Positions 55,273 to 64,000 of a stretch of 64,000 bases of DNA are shown one piece after another. Below the pieces are notes generated by a model that ran no database searches, had not been told where the DNA came from, and saw only the letters and a list, made by a program, of their open reading frames with translations. A program made the position numbers and the translations under genes. Position 1 is the first letter of the stretch. Each line of letters begins with the position of its first letter. This stretch comes from Marthasterias glacialis (taxonomy: Eukaryota; Echinodermata; Asteroidea; Forcipulatida; Asteriidae), in contig OU452227.1 in NCBI GenBank assembly GCA_911728455.2, positions 21,942,414 through 22,006,413 on the forward strand. The letters are read 5' to 3'.

Positions 55273-55578
55273 TGGTGAGCTATCTAGCCCTTGTGTTTTG
55301 TTGATTTGTTGTTTTTTTTTATTTCTTTTTAACAGTGTGTTACTGGGTTTTTTCCGGTGTATAACGGCTTAAAAGTCTGGATGCAACCAATTTGGTAACC
55401 GATGGAATTGAGCATCAGGTAACGGAAATGAAAGTTGATATGTTTTACTGAATGTTTTACTTTCATTAGGGCAGTATATAATAATATGCCTGCACAATTT
55501 CGTCCATAGTTCATCAATTCTTAGAATCCGACGGCTCTGTTCTGCCAAGTGGAATTCTGACCTTAAAGTAACGGCACA

Positions 55579-57402
55579 ATGGGTTGTAATGTTCAACAAG
55601 CTCCCATCAACCTGATCGCAGTACTTTGTCTGGTATTAGCAGCTTGCGCTATACCAGCCATGGCTGTGCTATCATTAGAGGTGTCCAAACATCAAAACAT
55701 CATTCCCGTCAACCGCAGCGTCACACTGATCGGCTCTGGGCAGTTTCCGAGCAGCCGCTACCTCAATGCCCAGCCTGAGGGATGGAAAATCACCTGGAAG
55801 AGGGATGGCCAGGTCATTGCCGAGCAGCAAAGTGACCGATCTCAGACGACTGGTGGGTATACTACGAGGATAGAAAAATTCCGAAATTTCCAATTTGCTG
55901 CCTATCTTACAATCGAGGCCATGGACGCAACAAAAAACGGAGATTATTGCCTCCAGCTGAAAATGAGAGAGGTTGTCCATTCTACTTCCCAAAGCCTGTG
56001 GTTGGCCGTTGAGTACCAACCGTCCAGTGAGTACCCGCAATGCTGGGTTCACTCAGTTGGTGATGACAAGAGGCTTGTGTGTAAGTCGGAGAGGGGAAGC
56101 CCTATAGTCAGCCTCCAGTGGATGAAAGATGGTGAACCGCTTGAACAGACACTTGACGAGGACGGAGAAAGCTTCGTAGAGGTGTACACGACGGTAGCAG
56201 GACAAGATGCCATCAGCATGGGACGGTATGAATGCTCAATGACCTACAAGGAATCGAAAACGGGATCTTGCTTTCTTGACCGACCCAATGTGTGGATACC
56301 AATCAGCACAAGCGGGTTGGCCATCGGGGAAGATCTTACCGTCCCCTGCCTTCCATCTGCTTCCGATAATCCACCGGTGTCTACATTTAGGTGGGAAATC
56401 AATCCAAGTCGGCACCATACGCTGGGCAACAATGGGGCTGTACTCCACATCTCCAACATCACCTCTCATGACAATGGGACTGAAATCATCTGTGAGGGAC
56501 AAAACGCAATGGGTCGTAGTAGAGCAAGAAGTACGGTCATCTTACGACCTGTCAAGACCACTCCGTCATTAATAACTGTCGAGATGGACCAAACGGAGAT
56601 ACCAAAGTTCGTCGGTCGACCCGCTCGCTTTGAATGTCGTACAACTCCCGAGCATAAGCTGATGTGGCTCTTCAAAGGCCATTACGTCGACCCGCTTAAC
56701 CTCGGAGACAGATTCTTCGTCGAGGGAAACCTAAACAACGCATTGTTGGTATTGGATGTTTTACGAGAAGATGTTTCGGCCCCGGTTACTTGCTTCGTTG
56801 CAGATAGTTATCAGAAAAAGTATGTGATGAACCTTACAGTTGACTTTTCTTTGACCACCAGTTCGCCTCCCACACTCCCAACTGAAACGCCCAACCACAA
56901 GCCTTTTCCCCAGACGGATATCGCCTCATACAGTTCCCATATTGTTCCGGGCGTCTCCCATACGCCTAACCTTAAACACCTCTCCGCCACTCCAAAAGTT
57001 GACACCTCTCGATCGGAAGAAGACTCCTCGTTTCCCAACAGCCAGATAATGTGGTACATCATTGGTGGACTGATGTGTATTGTCCTAGTTGGGATCTGTT
57101 GCTGGGTGTCCCTTAAAGCAAAGTCACTCATGTGCGACCCACAACGAGACAACAAGAGAGTTGCAGGCCCGACTTCACCGAGCACCTCGTGTCAACATAA
57201 CGGCGAGGATTTCGTCGTCAAAGTCGGGATGCCCGGCGAGGTGAGACCCTCCCCGACTGCAGACCAATCCCTGTTGACCAAGGAGCAACTGGTGGAGCAG
57301 GAGGTACAGTACCAGGATCTGGAGGACGTGTCCCGTCAACGACAGACTAACGAGTACCAACGAATCATTAACAATGACTGGATGCCCCCTGCTCAAGTTT
57401 AA
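55579..57402 (+). CDS. Four-Ig-domain type I membrane receptor with ITAM-like tail (intronless)
   Basis: 607 residues in one open exon. A signal peptide (about residues 1-29, hydrophobic LIAVLCLVLAACAIPAMA) leads into four Ig-like domains: D1 ~30-145 (W73, C124, DATKNGDYC pattern), D2 ~150-235 (C168, W181, C219, extra C155 and C231), D3 ~240-325 (C257, C305) and D4 ~332-420 (C353, W363, C405). A Ser/Thr/Pro-rich stalk (425-488) and one membrane span (490-512) follow. The cytoplasmic tail (513-607) carries E575-V-Q-Y578-Q-D-L581 and, 11 residues later, Y593-Q-R-I596. This fits the ITAM consensus (D/E-x0-2-YxxL/I-x6-12-YxxL/I), so signalling through tandem-SH2 kinases is a reasonable inference. 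The first YxxL also fits the ITIM pattern. No specific family was recognised; the domain architecture resembles cell-adhesion and immune receptors. The 5' UTR could contain an intron that cannot be seen. Confidence 0.9.
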   Translation: MGCNVQQAPINLIAVLCLVLAACAIPAMAVLSLEVSKHQNIIPVNRSVTLIGSGQFPSSRYLNAQPEGWKITWKRDGQVIAEQQSDRSQTTGGYTTRIEKFRNFQFAAYLTIEAMDATKNGDYCLQLKMREVVHSTSQSLWLAVEYQPSSEYPQCWVHSVGDDKRLVCKSERGSPIVSLQWMKDGEPLEQTLDEDGESFVEVYTTVAGQDAISMGRYECSMTYKESKTGSCFLDRPNVWIPISTSGLAIGEDLTVPCLPSASDNPPVSTFRWEINPSRHHTLGNNGAVLHISNITSHDNGTEIICEGQNAMGRSRARSTVILRPVKTTPSLITVEMDQTEIPKFVGRPARFECRTTPEHKLMWLFKGHYVDPLNLGDRFFVEGNLNNALLVLDVLREDVSAPVTCFVADSYQKKYVMNLTVDFSLTTSSPPTLPTETPNHKPFPQTDIASYSSHIVPGVSHTPNLKHLSATPKVDTSRSEEDSSFPNSQIMWYIIGGLMCIVLVGICCWVSLKAKSLMCDPQRDNKRVAGPTSPSTSCQHNGEDFVVKVGMPGEVRPSPTADQSLLTKEQLVEQEVQYQDLEDVSRQRQTNEYQRIINNDWMPPAQV

Positions 57403-57505
57403 GCTCAATTGGTCATTGGAGTCACGAGAAAATGTGCAAAAACCATATGTTTTCAAAAGATCTCGAATGGTCAAAAGTAATAATTTTACTCTTTTCCCCA
57501 AAAAA

Positions 57506-57511
57506 AATAAA
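57506..57511 (+). promoter_or_regulatory. Candidate polyadenylation signal of the Ig receptor gene
   Basis: AATAAA about 100 bases after the stop codon of the Ig-domain gene, in an A-rich run. Position is suitable, but no transcript evidence is available. Confidence 0.4.
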
Positions 57512-57540
57512 TAGTAATTCAGGTTAAGATATTTCTCGTG

Positions 57541-57625
57541 AATTTTTCCACCATCGTCCTCTTTATATCATTGTAAACATTTATTCTTTCAATCTTACCA
57601 AAGTTGTGCACACCGTTGAAAGAAA
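57541..57625 (+). repeat. Dispersed repeat shared with 11219-11310
   Basis: Directly follows the candidate polyadenylation signal of the Ig receptor gene; similar in order and sequence to the copy in FDXR intron 5. Confidence 0.5.
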
Positions 57626-57987
57626 TTTTAACAAACGGTTATAATTCGAATTTCAAATAATATGCCAGGGTATAGGACTTTCGGGTGTCTGAGTTTTGGT
57701 AGGACGCATGAACCATGTGAAGACGTATCGACCGTGGAGCCCCGAACCCAACTCGACCGGCATCGCATGTGAGTAGAGCTTAGTCTAAAATGGGAAACAC
57801 CATTACCACCATGTGCCGCCATATCTTTTGTTGTGTTCCCTGTGTGCACGACTGCTGATTCCCACTCCACAAACCATGGGACCAAACTATTTCCCCTCCA
57901 GCTTTTGATTGGTTTTATTGATTTACATGCGAGTAGAGGAAAAAATATGATTATACAATGATGAAGGTCTTAAGTCACCTGATTTGT

Positions 57988-58150
57988 GGCCCAATTTCAT
58001 AGATCTGCTGAAGCAGAATGTTTGTTAACAGTTTCTTGCTGAGCAAAAATGAGCAGGAAACCAGTCACAGACGGTACATGGTATTTTGGCTGGTAACATT
58101 ATTCTGGTAAGCAAAATTGTTTTGTGTTCAAGTGGCTCTATGAAATTGGG
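57988..58150. mobile_element. MITE family G
   Basis: GGCCCAATTTCATAGATCTG at the left and CTCTATGAAATTGGG at the right, downstream of the Ig receptor gene. Confidence 0.7.
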
Positions 58151-60227
58151 AATTGTTGTTTTTATTGAAAACAAAAATTAGCTGTTGGAAGCTGGGGGCG
58201 GCGCTTCTGACTCCAATCCTGGCTTCTGAACTTAACTTCAAAGATAGTATAGAGCCGCTAAGCAGTAGGCCCACTTTTGTAGATATTACACTTTCTTGAG
58301 TAAAGCATTTTATTAAGTAGCAGTTTTGCCAATTATTACCGGAGCTGTACATTATTTCGGTTCAGTTTTATAGAGAATAAGCATATCGCAAGCAGCAGGT
58401 TTTGTCGACATAGCTTATTGTAAGCTTTTGAATGTACAAATTAATCATTGTGTACTTAATTATATTTAGGACATAACCACGCCCAATGTGTGGCAGAGGG
58501 GGTCTCCCGCAACCCCAACCCACCCTCACCCAAAAAAATAATAATAATAATAATAATTAATGCATTAATTTAATATATATATAATAATTAAATAAATAAA
58601 TAAATACAATACAAATTGAGAACAACCAAGATAATGAATTTGTAATTTCGGTTTGGTAGCCTCAAAATTCTTCTGAATCAACTGGACCATCGAATCGTTA
58701 AAATTGCAAGCTTTCAAAAAGATTTCTGAAGGCGGGGGTTAGCTCAGAGAACATGCAACATTCAAAATACCTGGAACAAACATTGTGACATTATCTGGAC
58801 CACGATAATGCAAATTATGTTTTCATACAAGTTAGAGTGGAAACAAATTAGAGTGGACAAAAAACGGTAAAGCTTAAAACGTTTAAAATTACATGTAAAT
58901 ATGTTGGTGGTTTATTGCTTGATAAATATGTTTGCAAATGCACAGTTACGTACGGAACTCAAGAGGAATTTCTGCGCATAAAAGTGACTGACTGATGGTA
59001 CTGTGGTTCACCAACAGTAATAACAAACGGAGGGGAAATTGCTATGGCTGTACTTAGGAAACGAAAAAAACGAGGAAATAACAGCGCTCTATGCTTACAG
59101 CCAGACCCTTCTCCCAGTAGTAAGTGCACGATGACTTCTTTGCATTTTGCACTCGTAAACCGCTGAGACAGTTGCATGAGCAGATTGAATTGAATTTCAC
59201 TTATTTGCAAAAAGTCTTTAGAAATTGTGCTAAAGAATTCCTAGTGCGTTGAACTTTACTGTAAAGATTCCAATGAGTTAACATTTAGAAGTGTCTACTG
59301 TGGTGTAAGTATAGGCAAATATCAGAAAAGTAATGTAAAATATGCAGGCCAGCATGTTTGCTATAGGCAGAGTGATAGATGTTTAAGTATATTTGATAAT
59401 GATTAGTGCTTAATTAATCGTGTACTTAATGTTTGATTAAAGGTATGGTTTTTAATTCAGAATGATTGAACAAAAAATAATATTATGGAATATTTTGAAT
59501 CCGAAATCTTACTTTTTGTGAACCTGAGGGAGAAAATTCCTGATACACGTGATCTTTACGGCCAACTTCTAATTATATACCCTTTCCATGAAAGAAGAGG
59601 CTTGGGAAATAATGGAATATCTGTCACATTTTTTATGTAGTTCCTTCCGATTCAGAAATCTGTTAATTTGTATTTTAAAAGAAATTATCTGTTCGTTTGT
59701 TAATTGTGTAATGTTTGTATTAAGAAGTCCTTTTTGTCTTATGTTTGTTGATATACCTAGTGATACAAGTTTGACTTTTTGTAACGTTGAATGTTTTTTT
59801 AATAAAGTAAATGTATAAGCATTGCTTTACTTGCTTAATTAAACATAACATAATGTCCGTATTTTGTTTTTCCTCTTCATGCGTCATGACAATATACATT
59901 AAACTACTGGCCTAGCCCAATTTCAGAAAATGCTGCTCAGCAAAAGTTACCCTTACCGGGAATTGTTTTGGCTGGTTACGGTCATCTGTACTGAGCAAAT
60001 TTCAAGAGAAACAGACCCATATTTATCCCAAGCAAATTATGAGTTAAAGGTTAACTATGCATATTACCGTTACAAAGACGGTACCAAAGTGCTGTACCAG
60101 TATCACAGGCATCCAGTCCACAGTGATTTTGAAGAATGGGGAATTCACACACACTTTGTGATATTCTGCACTGGATCTAGAGAGTCGTTAGCCCGCCGGG
60201 GACGGGGGAGTCAGTTGAGGGCTGGGG

Positions 60228-60300
60228 TGGGGGCTAGGGGTGAGGGTTGGGGTGAGGGCTGGGGTGAGGGCTGGGGTGAGGGCTGGGGTGGGGGCTGGGC
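60228..60300 (+). repeat. G-rich minisatellite
   Basis: About six copies of a GGGCTGGGGTGA-like 12-bp unit (GGGGGCTAGGGGTGAGGGTT... then GGGTGAGGGCT). The runs of G could form a quadruplex. Confidence 0.85.
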
Positions 60301-60392
60301 CTGCCACTAATCTAGTGTACGCTTTTAAAAGCAATATAGTTGCATTCATTTTGGGCGGTCGTTATGCATGCAGCCTTAATGTTTTGGGTTGC

Positions 60393-60723
60393 CAGTGGCG
60401 TAACTGCGGGGGTGCCCCCCAGGTGCCCCCATTTGAAATCTGGACTTTTTAGATTAAAAATTACCAGAATAAAATGTTACGTTTTGTAAGCTTTTATGTA
60501 GCAATTTTTGTTGTTTTTAAAACCATTTTGTTTTATTTTTTACACGCAGAATGTATTTTTGTTTTACCTCAATGCGTCAAAATAGTGCTGGAAAGGGGAT
60601 TGTTCAGGGAAATACAAAAGGAAACTACAGTTTTAATTGGCCAAAAGTGCCCCCTAGGAAAAAAGGACCCCCCCCCCCCCGTGTCCCCCGCCCCCTAATA
60701 TTTTACCCTATGATACGGCGCTG
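60393..60723. mobile_element. hAT-like MITE with 8-bp target-site duplication
   Basis: Ends CAGTGGCGTA... and ...TACGGCGCTG are inverted repeats (one mismatch in the first ten bases). They are flanked by TGGGTTGC (60385-60392) and TTGGTTGC (60724-60731), an 8-bp duplication with one difference. Both features are typical of the hAT superfamily. The 331-bp interior has no transposase. C-rich tracts (GGTGCCCCCC, CCCCGTGTCC) lie just inside both ends. Confidence 0.75.
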
Positions 60724-61966
60724 TTGGTTGCTGAATTCTTGTTGACTCTCATGTGTCTGTCATATTAATGCAACTTATGTTCATGGTTTTTTACGGGGGC
60801 GGTGGGAGGTGCGAGCCGTAACCAAGGAAGTTTGTTGTTTTGTTTGTGTACTTGTCTTGTCCTCGGACGTCATGGGCGTTCATCTTGATTCCTTAGATTG
60901 CCATTATTAGATATAGATAGCTGTGTATGTATCACCATGGGCTATGTCTACTACTTGGTATCACTTTCCGAGTGACTAAAGCATGCAGAAAAACGGTAGT
61001 CATCTGATGTTCAGTCAGTCGCAAAACACCAGCGATGTTCCTTCAGTGACAGTGACGCATGAGCTATTGCACTGCTTCCAAGTGGACCGTACAATCACCA
61101 CTTCGGCTCCCACCCTTCCCTCTCCCTTCGATCACTTCGACCCGCCTGAGTCCTCAAACGTCAGATGGGGGGAGGGGAGGGGGTCACCCGGGGTCGGAGA
61201 GTACGCCCTTAACTCCGGATGTTTTGGTTACTTGAAAAGTTTGTATTTCCTCATGGCAGGAAGAGGAAGTGTCTAGCCTTAATTTAAGGGGGCAGACCTT
61301 GAACACTGATCAGTGACGTGTTTTCAGGCTTTTGTATTTACAGCCAAAATTGACTCTGGTGCAACAATTGATTGAAAACATTTTTAATCCAATATTTCAG
61401 TCATACAAAACATTTCCAGACTATTGTTTTAACTGCTTGTTAATTAATAAGTTCAATATACAAATTATGACGGGTTAAGGTGTAAATAGTTCTCCTTTAG
61501 TATAATCTATTGGAACTTTATAATTAATTATGCGTTTATTTCTATTCGGAGGAACTGCTCTTCTGAGTTTCCTTTAAGACCATTTCCTTTCACAGTGTAT
61601 TTAACAACGTGGGGTTTTTGCCCCTGTTCTGAAGGTTTTTTACATCAATAGCAGCTTACATGTAAATGTAGACAAAGGTGTATCGTCACTGTAAATATGT
61701 AGGTTTTAACATTATTAAAGTTTGTTTTGGGCTTATTTTACGACTTATAGAATACGGCCTATTACTCTAAAAATCTATTTTTAAAAAAAAGTTGGTTTAA
61801 TGGCTCTGACGCTTTGCGTTGAACAGACAGAAACAGTCTGAATTATTTATAATGCCCTAATCGTTCTTCTTCATGCCACAGCATTATTGCCTTAGATACA
61901 ATGTTTAAACCAAAGACGAAGTTCGTTTCTTCATTGACGTACACATTAGTTTTAAAAAATACTGCA

Positions 61967-62154
61967 GGGTCCAATTTCATTAACAGATGCTTAAGTAGCT
62001 CAACACAACAAAAGTTTGCTTAACAGAATAAGATTACCTGCCAAAATACCACTTCACATTTCCATCTGTGACTGGTATCCAACTAATTTTTGCTTGGAAG
62101 AAAGTTGTTAAGCAGTATCTTCTGCTTAAGTATGCGCTCCATGAAATTGGGCCC
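61967..62154. mobile_element. MITE family G
   Basis: GGGTCCAATTTCATTAACAG at the left and CATGAAATTGGGCCC at the right; centre GTGACTGGTATCCAAC. Confidence 0.7.
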
Positions 62155-63449
62155 AAGTTGATCGAGTTCTTCAAGAATAATGACAAGCAGAACATGCAAA
62201 TGCTTTGGAACAACATAAAGGACAACAGTAAAATATTGTACACAAAGGACGGACTTGGTAATCATCGGGAAACATTGATTAGGTTCGATCTCAAAAATCA
62301 CTGATGATAAATTGCAGACCACTAAAGAATCTCCTAACAGTTGTCATTCCGAAATATTGTCACAGTCGATAATTTTATGACATTCGAAAACAGCCGTTGG
62401 TTAGTGCGATAATCGAAATGAGACTGATTTGGACTTGCTCTAAATCCATGATAAAATATGAATAGTTGCTTCACTAAAAATCATTCCTGTAATAAAAGTA
62501 CGAGATTGCACGTATAATGTACCTTAATAAATAATACTAATAATACTGAGTTTATGTACAGTCAAAATCATCATGCTCAAGACGCTTTACAGAGAAAACT
62601 AATAAGGACAGAATTACAAAAATAAAAGTACCGTTAATAAGCAACATGAACAATATCAATAAAAACTGGAAGTTATGCATACAATCACGTAATAAAATGT
62701 ATAAAGCTGCCTAAAGCATTAAGACATTTAAAACAGGCTTCTTTAAACATGTGTAAATGCAGATAAAAACCCAGCATTAAAACAAATATATAGAATATCA
62801 ACAACAGTTAGAAAACAGTGACATCCAACCTTGCCCAAACTTCCCATGGTAGAAACAATTAAGTAGAAACAAAAACCTTGAACCCCCACATTGACAAATT
62901 CAGCTTTATATAAACAAGTCGTAAGGGAACTTTAGAATTTATCAAGCTGACCCCATCAAATGGTTATATTAATGACAATAATTTAAAATATATATATAAC
63001 TTATATAGGCTATATGAATCAAACATTCATCAAACCGCTTAGAAATAGAAAGAAAAAGCAATAAAAACAACACTATACAGTACAATCCCAAGTTAAAACA
63101 CAACAACATAAAACAAATTAGGCAAGACCAGCCGTAGTCTCAATTGAATATTAAAATACTGTATATACACATTTTTATATAATTTGATAGCACTAATTGT
63201 TATGTCCAGCATGTTGAGTTCTTCTTTTGGACCCTCTCTAACTCACGAAGCATATGACGCATGCATTTGAGTTTTGCAAACTTTCATGTTCACCACTGGT
63301 GCGCTCGCACACCCTCCGTCAGTCGCGGCCACAAATACATCTTTTGAGCCACATGCGTGTCAAAGATAAGAATTCGACACACAATTTCAGGGCTGTTAAT
63401 AATAAAAAAATAATTATCATGATATGCATTTATTACGCTCTTTTACATC

Positions 63450-63915
63450 AAAGCCTTTTACATTATTACTACCCCTGTACACTGGGCATTGAGCATTCCT
63501 AAAACCATCTCAACTCCTTCGGAGTATGCGGCACCAGCAGCACCGGCACATGGCCCAATTTCATAAAGCCTGTAAGCACTAAAACTCGCTAAGCATAGAA
63601 CAAACTTGCTTAGCTGAAACATAATACCAGCTGAGATTCCATATAGTTTACATTGTTTCAACTGGTGCCCCACTCATTTTTTGCTTAGCATAAATATTCA
63701 CTAAGCAGTATTTTCTGCTTATTGGCTTTATGAAATTTGACCCTGGTTGCTAATAATTCACATCAACAACCTGTACCCTCGCAGGTACCCATCAACTCAT
63801 GCAACATGAGGAACAGTTACAGTTAAGTGTCTTGCCGAAGACAAGTGTTACGACCGGGATTCGAACCCACACTCTGATGACCCAACCTTCTGAACTTGAG
63901 TTAGATGTTCTAGCT
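63450..63915 (-). mobile_element. SINE (family C) with nested MITE, next to the paralogue stop codon
   Basis: Carries CCATCTCAACTCCTTCGGAG, CCTGTACCCTCGCAGGTACC and GGGATTCGAACCCACACTC in family C order; the tRNA head is diverged. A GGGCCCAATTTC-type element interrupts it at 63552-63743. The copy ends about 8 bases from the stop codon of the right-edge receptor gene, so it forms its 3' UTR or immediate flank. Confidence 0.65.
63552..63743. mobile_element. MITE family G nested in a SINE
   Basis: GGCCCAATTTCATAAAGCCT at the left and GGCTTTATGAAATTTGACCC at the right. It interrupts the family C SINE at 63450-63915, so it inserted later. Confidence 0.7.
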
Positions 63916-63922
63916 TAATTAC

Positions 63923-64000
63923 TCAATTGGGCAAAGGAGGCGGCATCCAGATATTGCTGATGAGTCGTTGGTACTCATTAGTCTGTCGTTGACGGGACAC
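63923..64000 (-). CDS. C-terminus of a second Ig-receptor paralogue (partial, runs off right edge)
   Basis: Minus-strand reading from the window edge gives VSRQRQTNEYQRLISNIWMP then PPLPN and a stop (TGA at 63925-63923). The 607-residue gene ends VSRQRQTNEYQRIINNDWMP then PAQV. About 20 residues are almost identical, including the second ITAM-type tyrosine (YQRL versus YQRI), and the DNA is also close. The two genes converge tail to tail about 6.5 kb apart. Only 25 codons are visible, so the domains and intactness of the paralogue are unknown. Confidence 0.85.
   Translation of the reverse strand: MSRQRQTNEYQRLISNIWMPPPLPN

Larger units (their letters stand above)
53294..55578. other. Intergenic region, B9D1 3' side to Ig receptor gene
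   Basis: Two copies of the GGGCCCAATTTC element (53.67 and 55.09 kb) and a (GT)n tract near 54.65 kb. Candidate polyadenylation signals for B9D1 are AATAAA at 53719, inside the first element copy, and at 54733; the sequence alone does not choose between them. Confidence 0.5.
57403..63922. other. Intergenic region between the two convergent receptor genes
   Basis: Holds GGGCCCAATTTC-type elements (57.99, 61.97 and 63.55 kb), a hAT-like MITE at 60.39-60.72 kb, a G-rich minisatellite at 60.2 kb, AT-rich simple repeats at 58.53 kb, and a SINE at 63.45-63.92 kb that reaches almost to the stop codon of the right-hand paralogue. The (AAT)n and GCTTTACA words near 62.52-62.6 kb resemble SINE/LINE 3' ends. 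No other gene was recognised. Confidence 0.55.

Noticed and set aside
60180-60310. Gly/Trp-rich peptide in the open frame crossing the G-rich repeat
   Set aside because: Direct translation of a 12-bp minisatellite; no evidence of a gene.
63950-64000. CTGATGAG near 63957, resembling a hammerhead ribozyme core
   Set aside because: It is the complement of the coding sequence of the receptor paralogue (NEYQRLIS), and no matching GAAA and stem III context was found.

Overview
The window looks like nuclear DNA from an invertebrate deuterostome, most likely an echinoderm and perhaps a sea star. This is inferred from three things: vertebrate-like proteins split into short exons by kilobase-scale introns, many tRNA-derived SINEs and small inverted-repeat elements, and frequent ACATGTAC-type words. 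No species can be named from sequence alone.

Positions 1 to about 37.96 kb carry FDXR (mitochondrial ferredoxin/adrenodoxin reductase) on the minus strand. Seven exons covering the N-terminal ~280 residues are visible, and the rest of the gene lies beyond the left edge. Exon 4 carries one extra base and is out of frame as written. Head to head with FDXR, only 60-132 bp away between start codons, is B9D1 on the plus strand (38.02-53.29 kb). It encodes a B9-domain protein of the ciliary transition zone, and all seven exons have consistent splice phases. The short gap between them is probably a shared promoter. The two products have no obvious common pathway: FDXR supplies electrons for mitochondrial steroid and Fe-S chemistry, B9D1 acts at the base of cilia.

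At 55.58-57.40 kb an intronless gene encodes a 607-residue type I membrane protein. It has a signal peptide, four Ig-like domains, a Ser/Thr/Pro-rich stalk, one membrane span and a 95-residue tail. The tail contains a motif that fits the ITAM consensus (E-x2-YQDL-x11-YQRI). At the extreme right edge, on the minus strand, the last 25 codons of a paralogue are visible and keep the second half of that motif. The window therefore holds part of a tail-to-tail pair of candidate immune-type receptors, which is its most interesting content.

Introns and intergenic DNA are filled with old mobile elements: several SINE families, LINE remnants (19.1-21.4 kb, 28.5-28.8 kb, 45.7-45.9 kb), many MITEs (one hAT-like with an 8-bp target duplication), a 736-bp near-perfect foldback palindrome in FDXR intron 1, and a 1.2-kb array of 45-bp repeats with a 180-bp higher-order period in FDXR intron 3.
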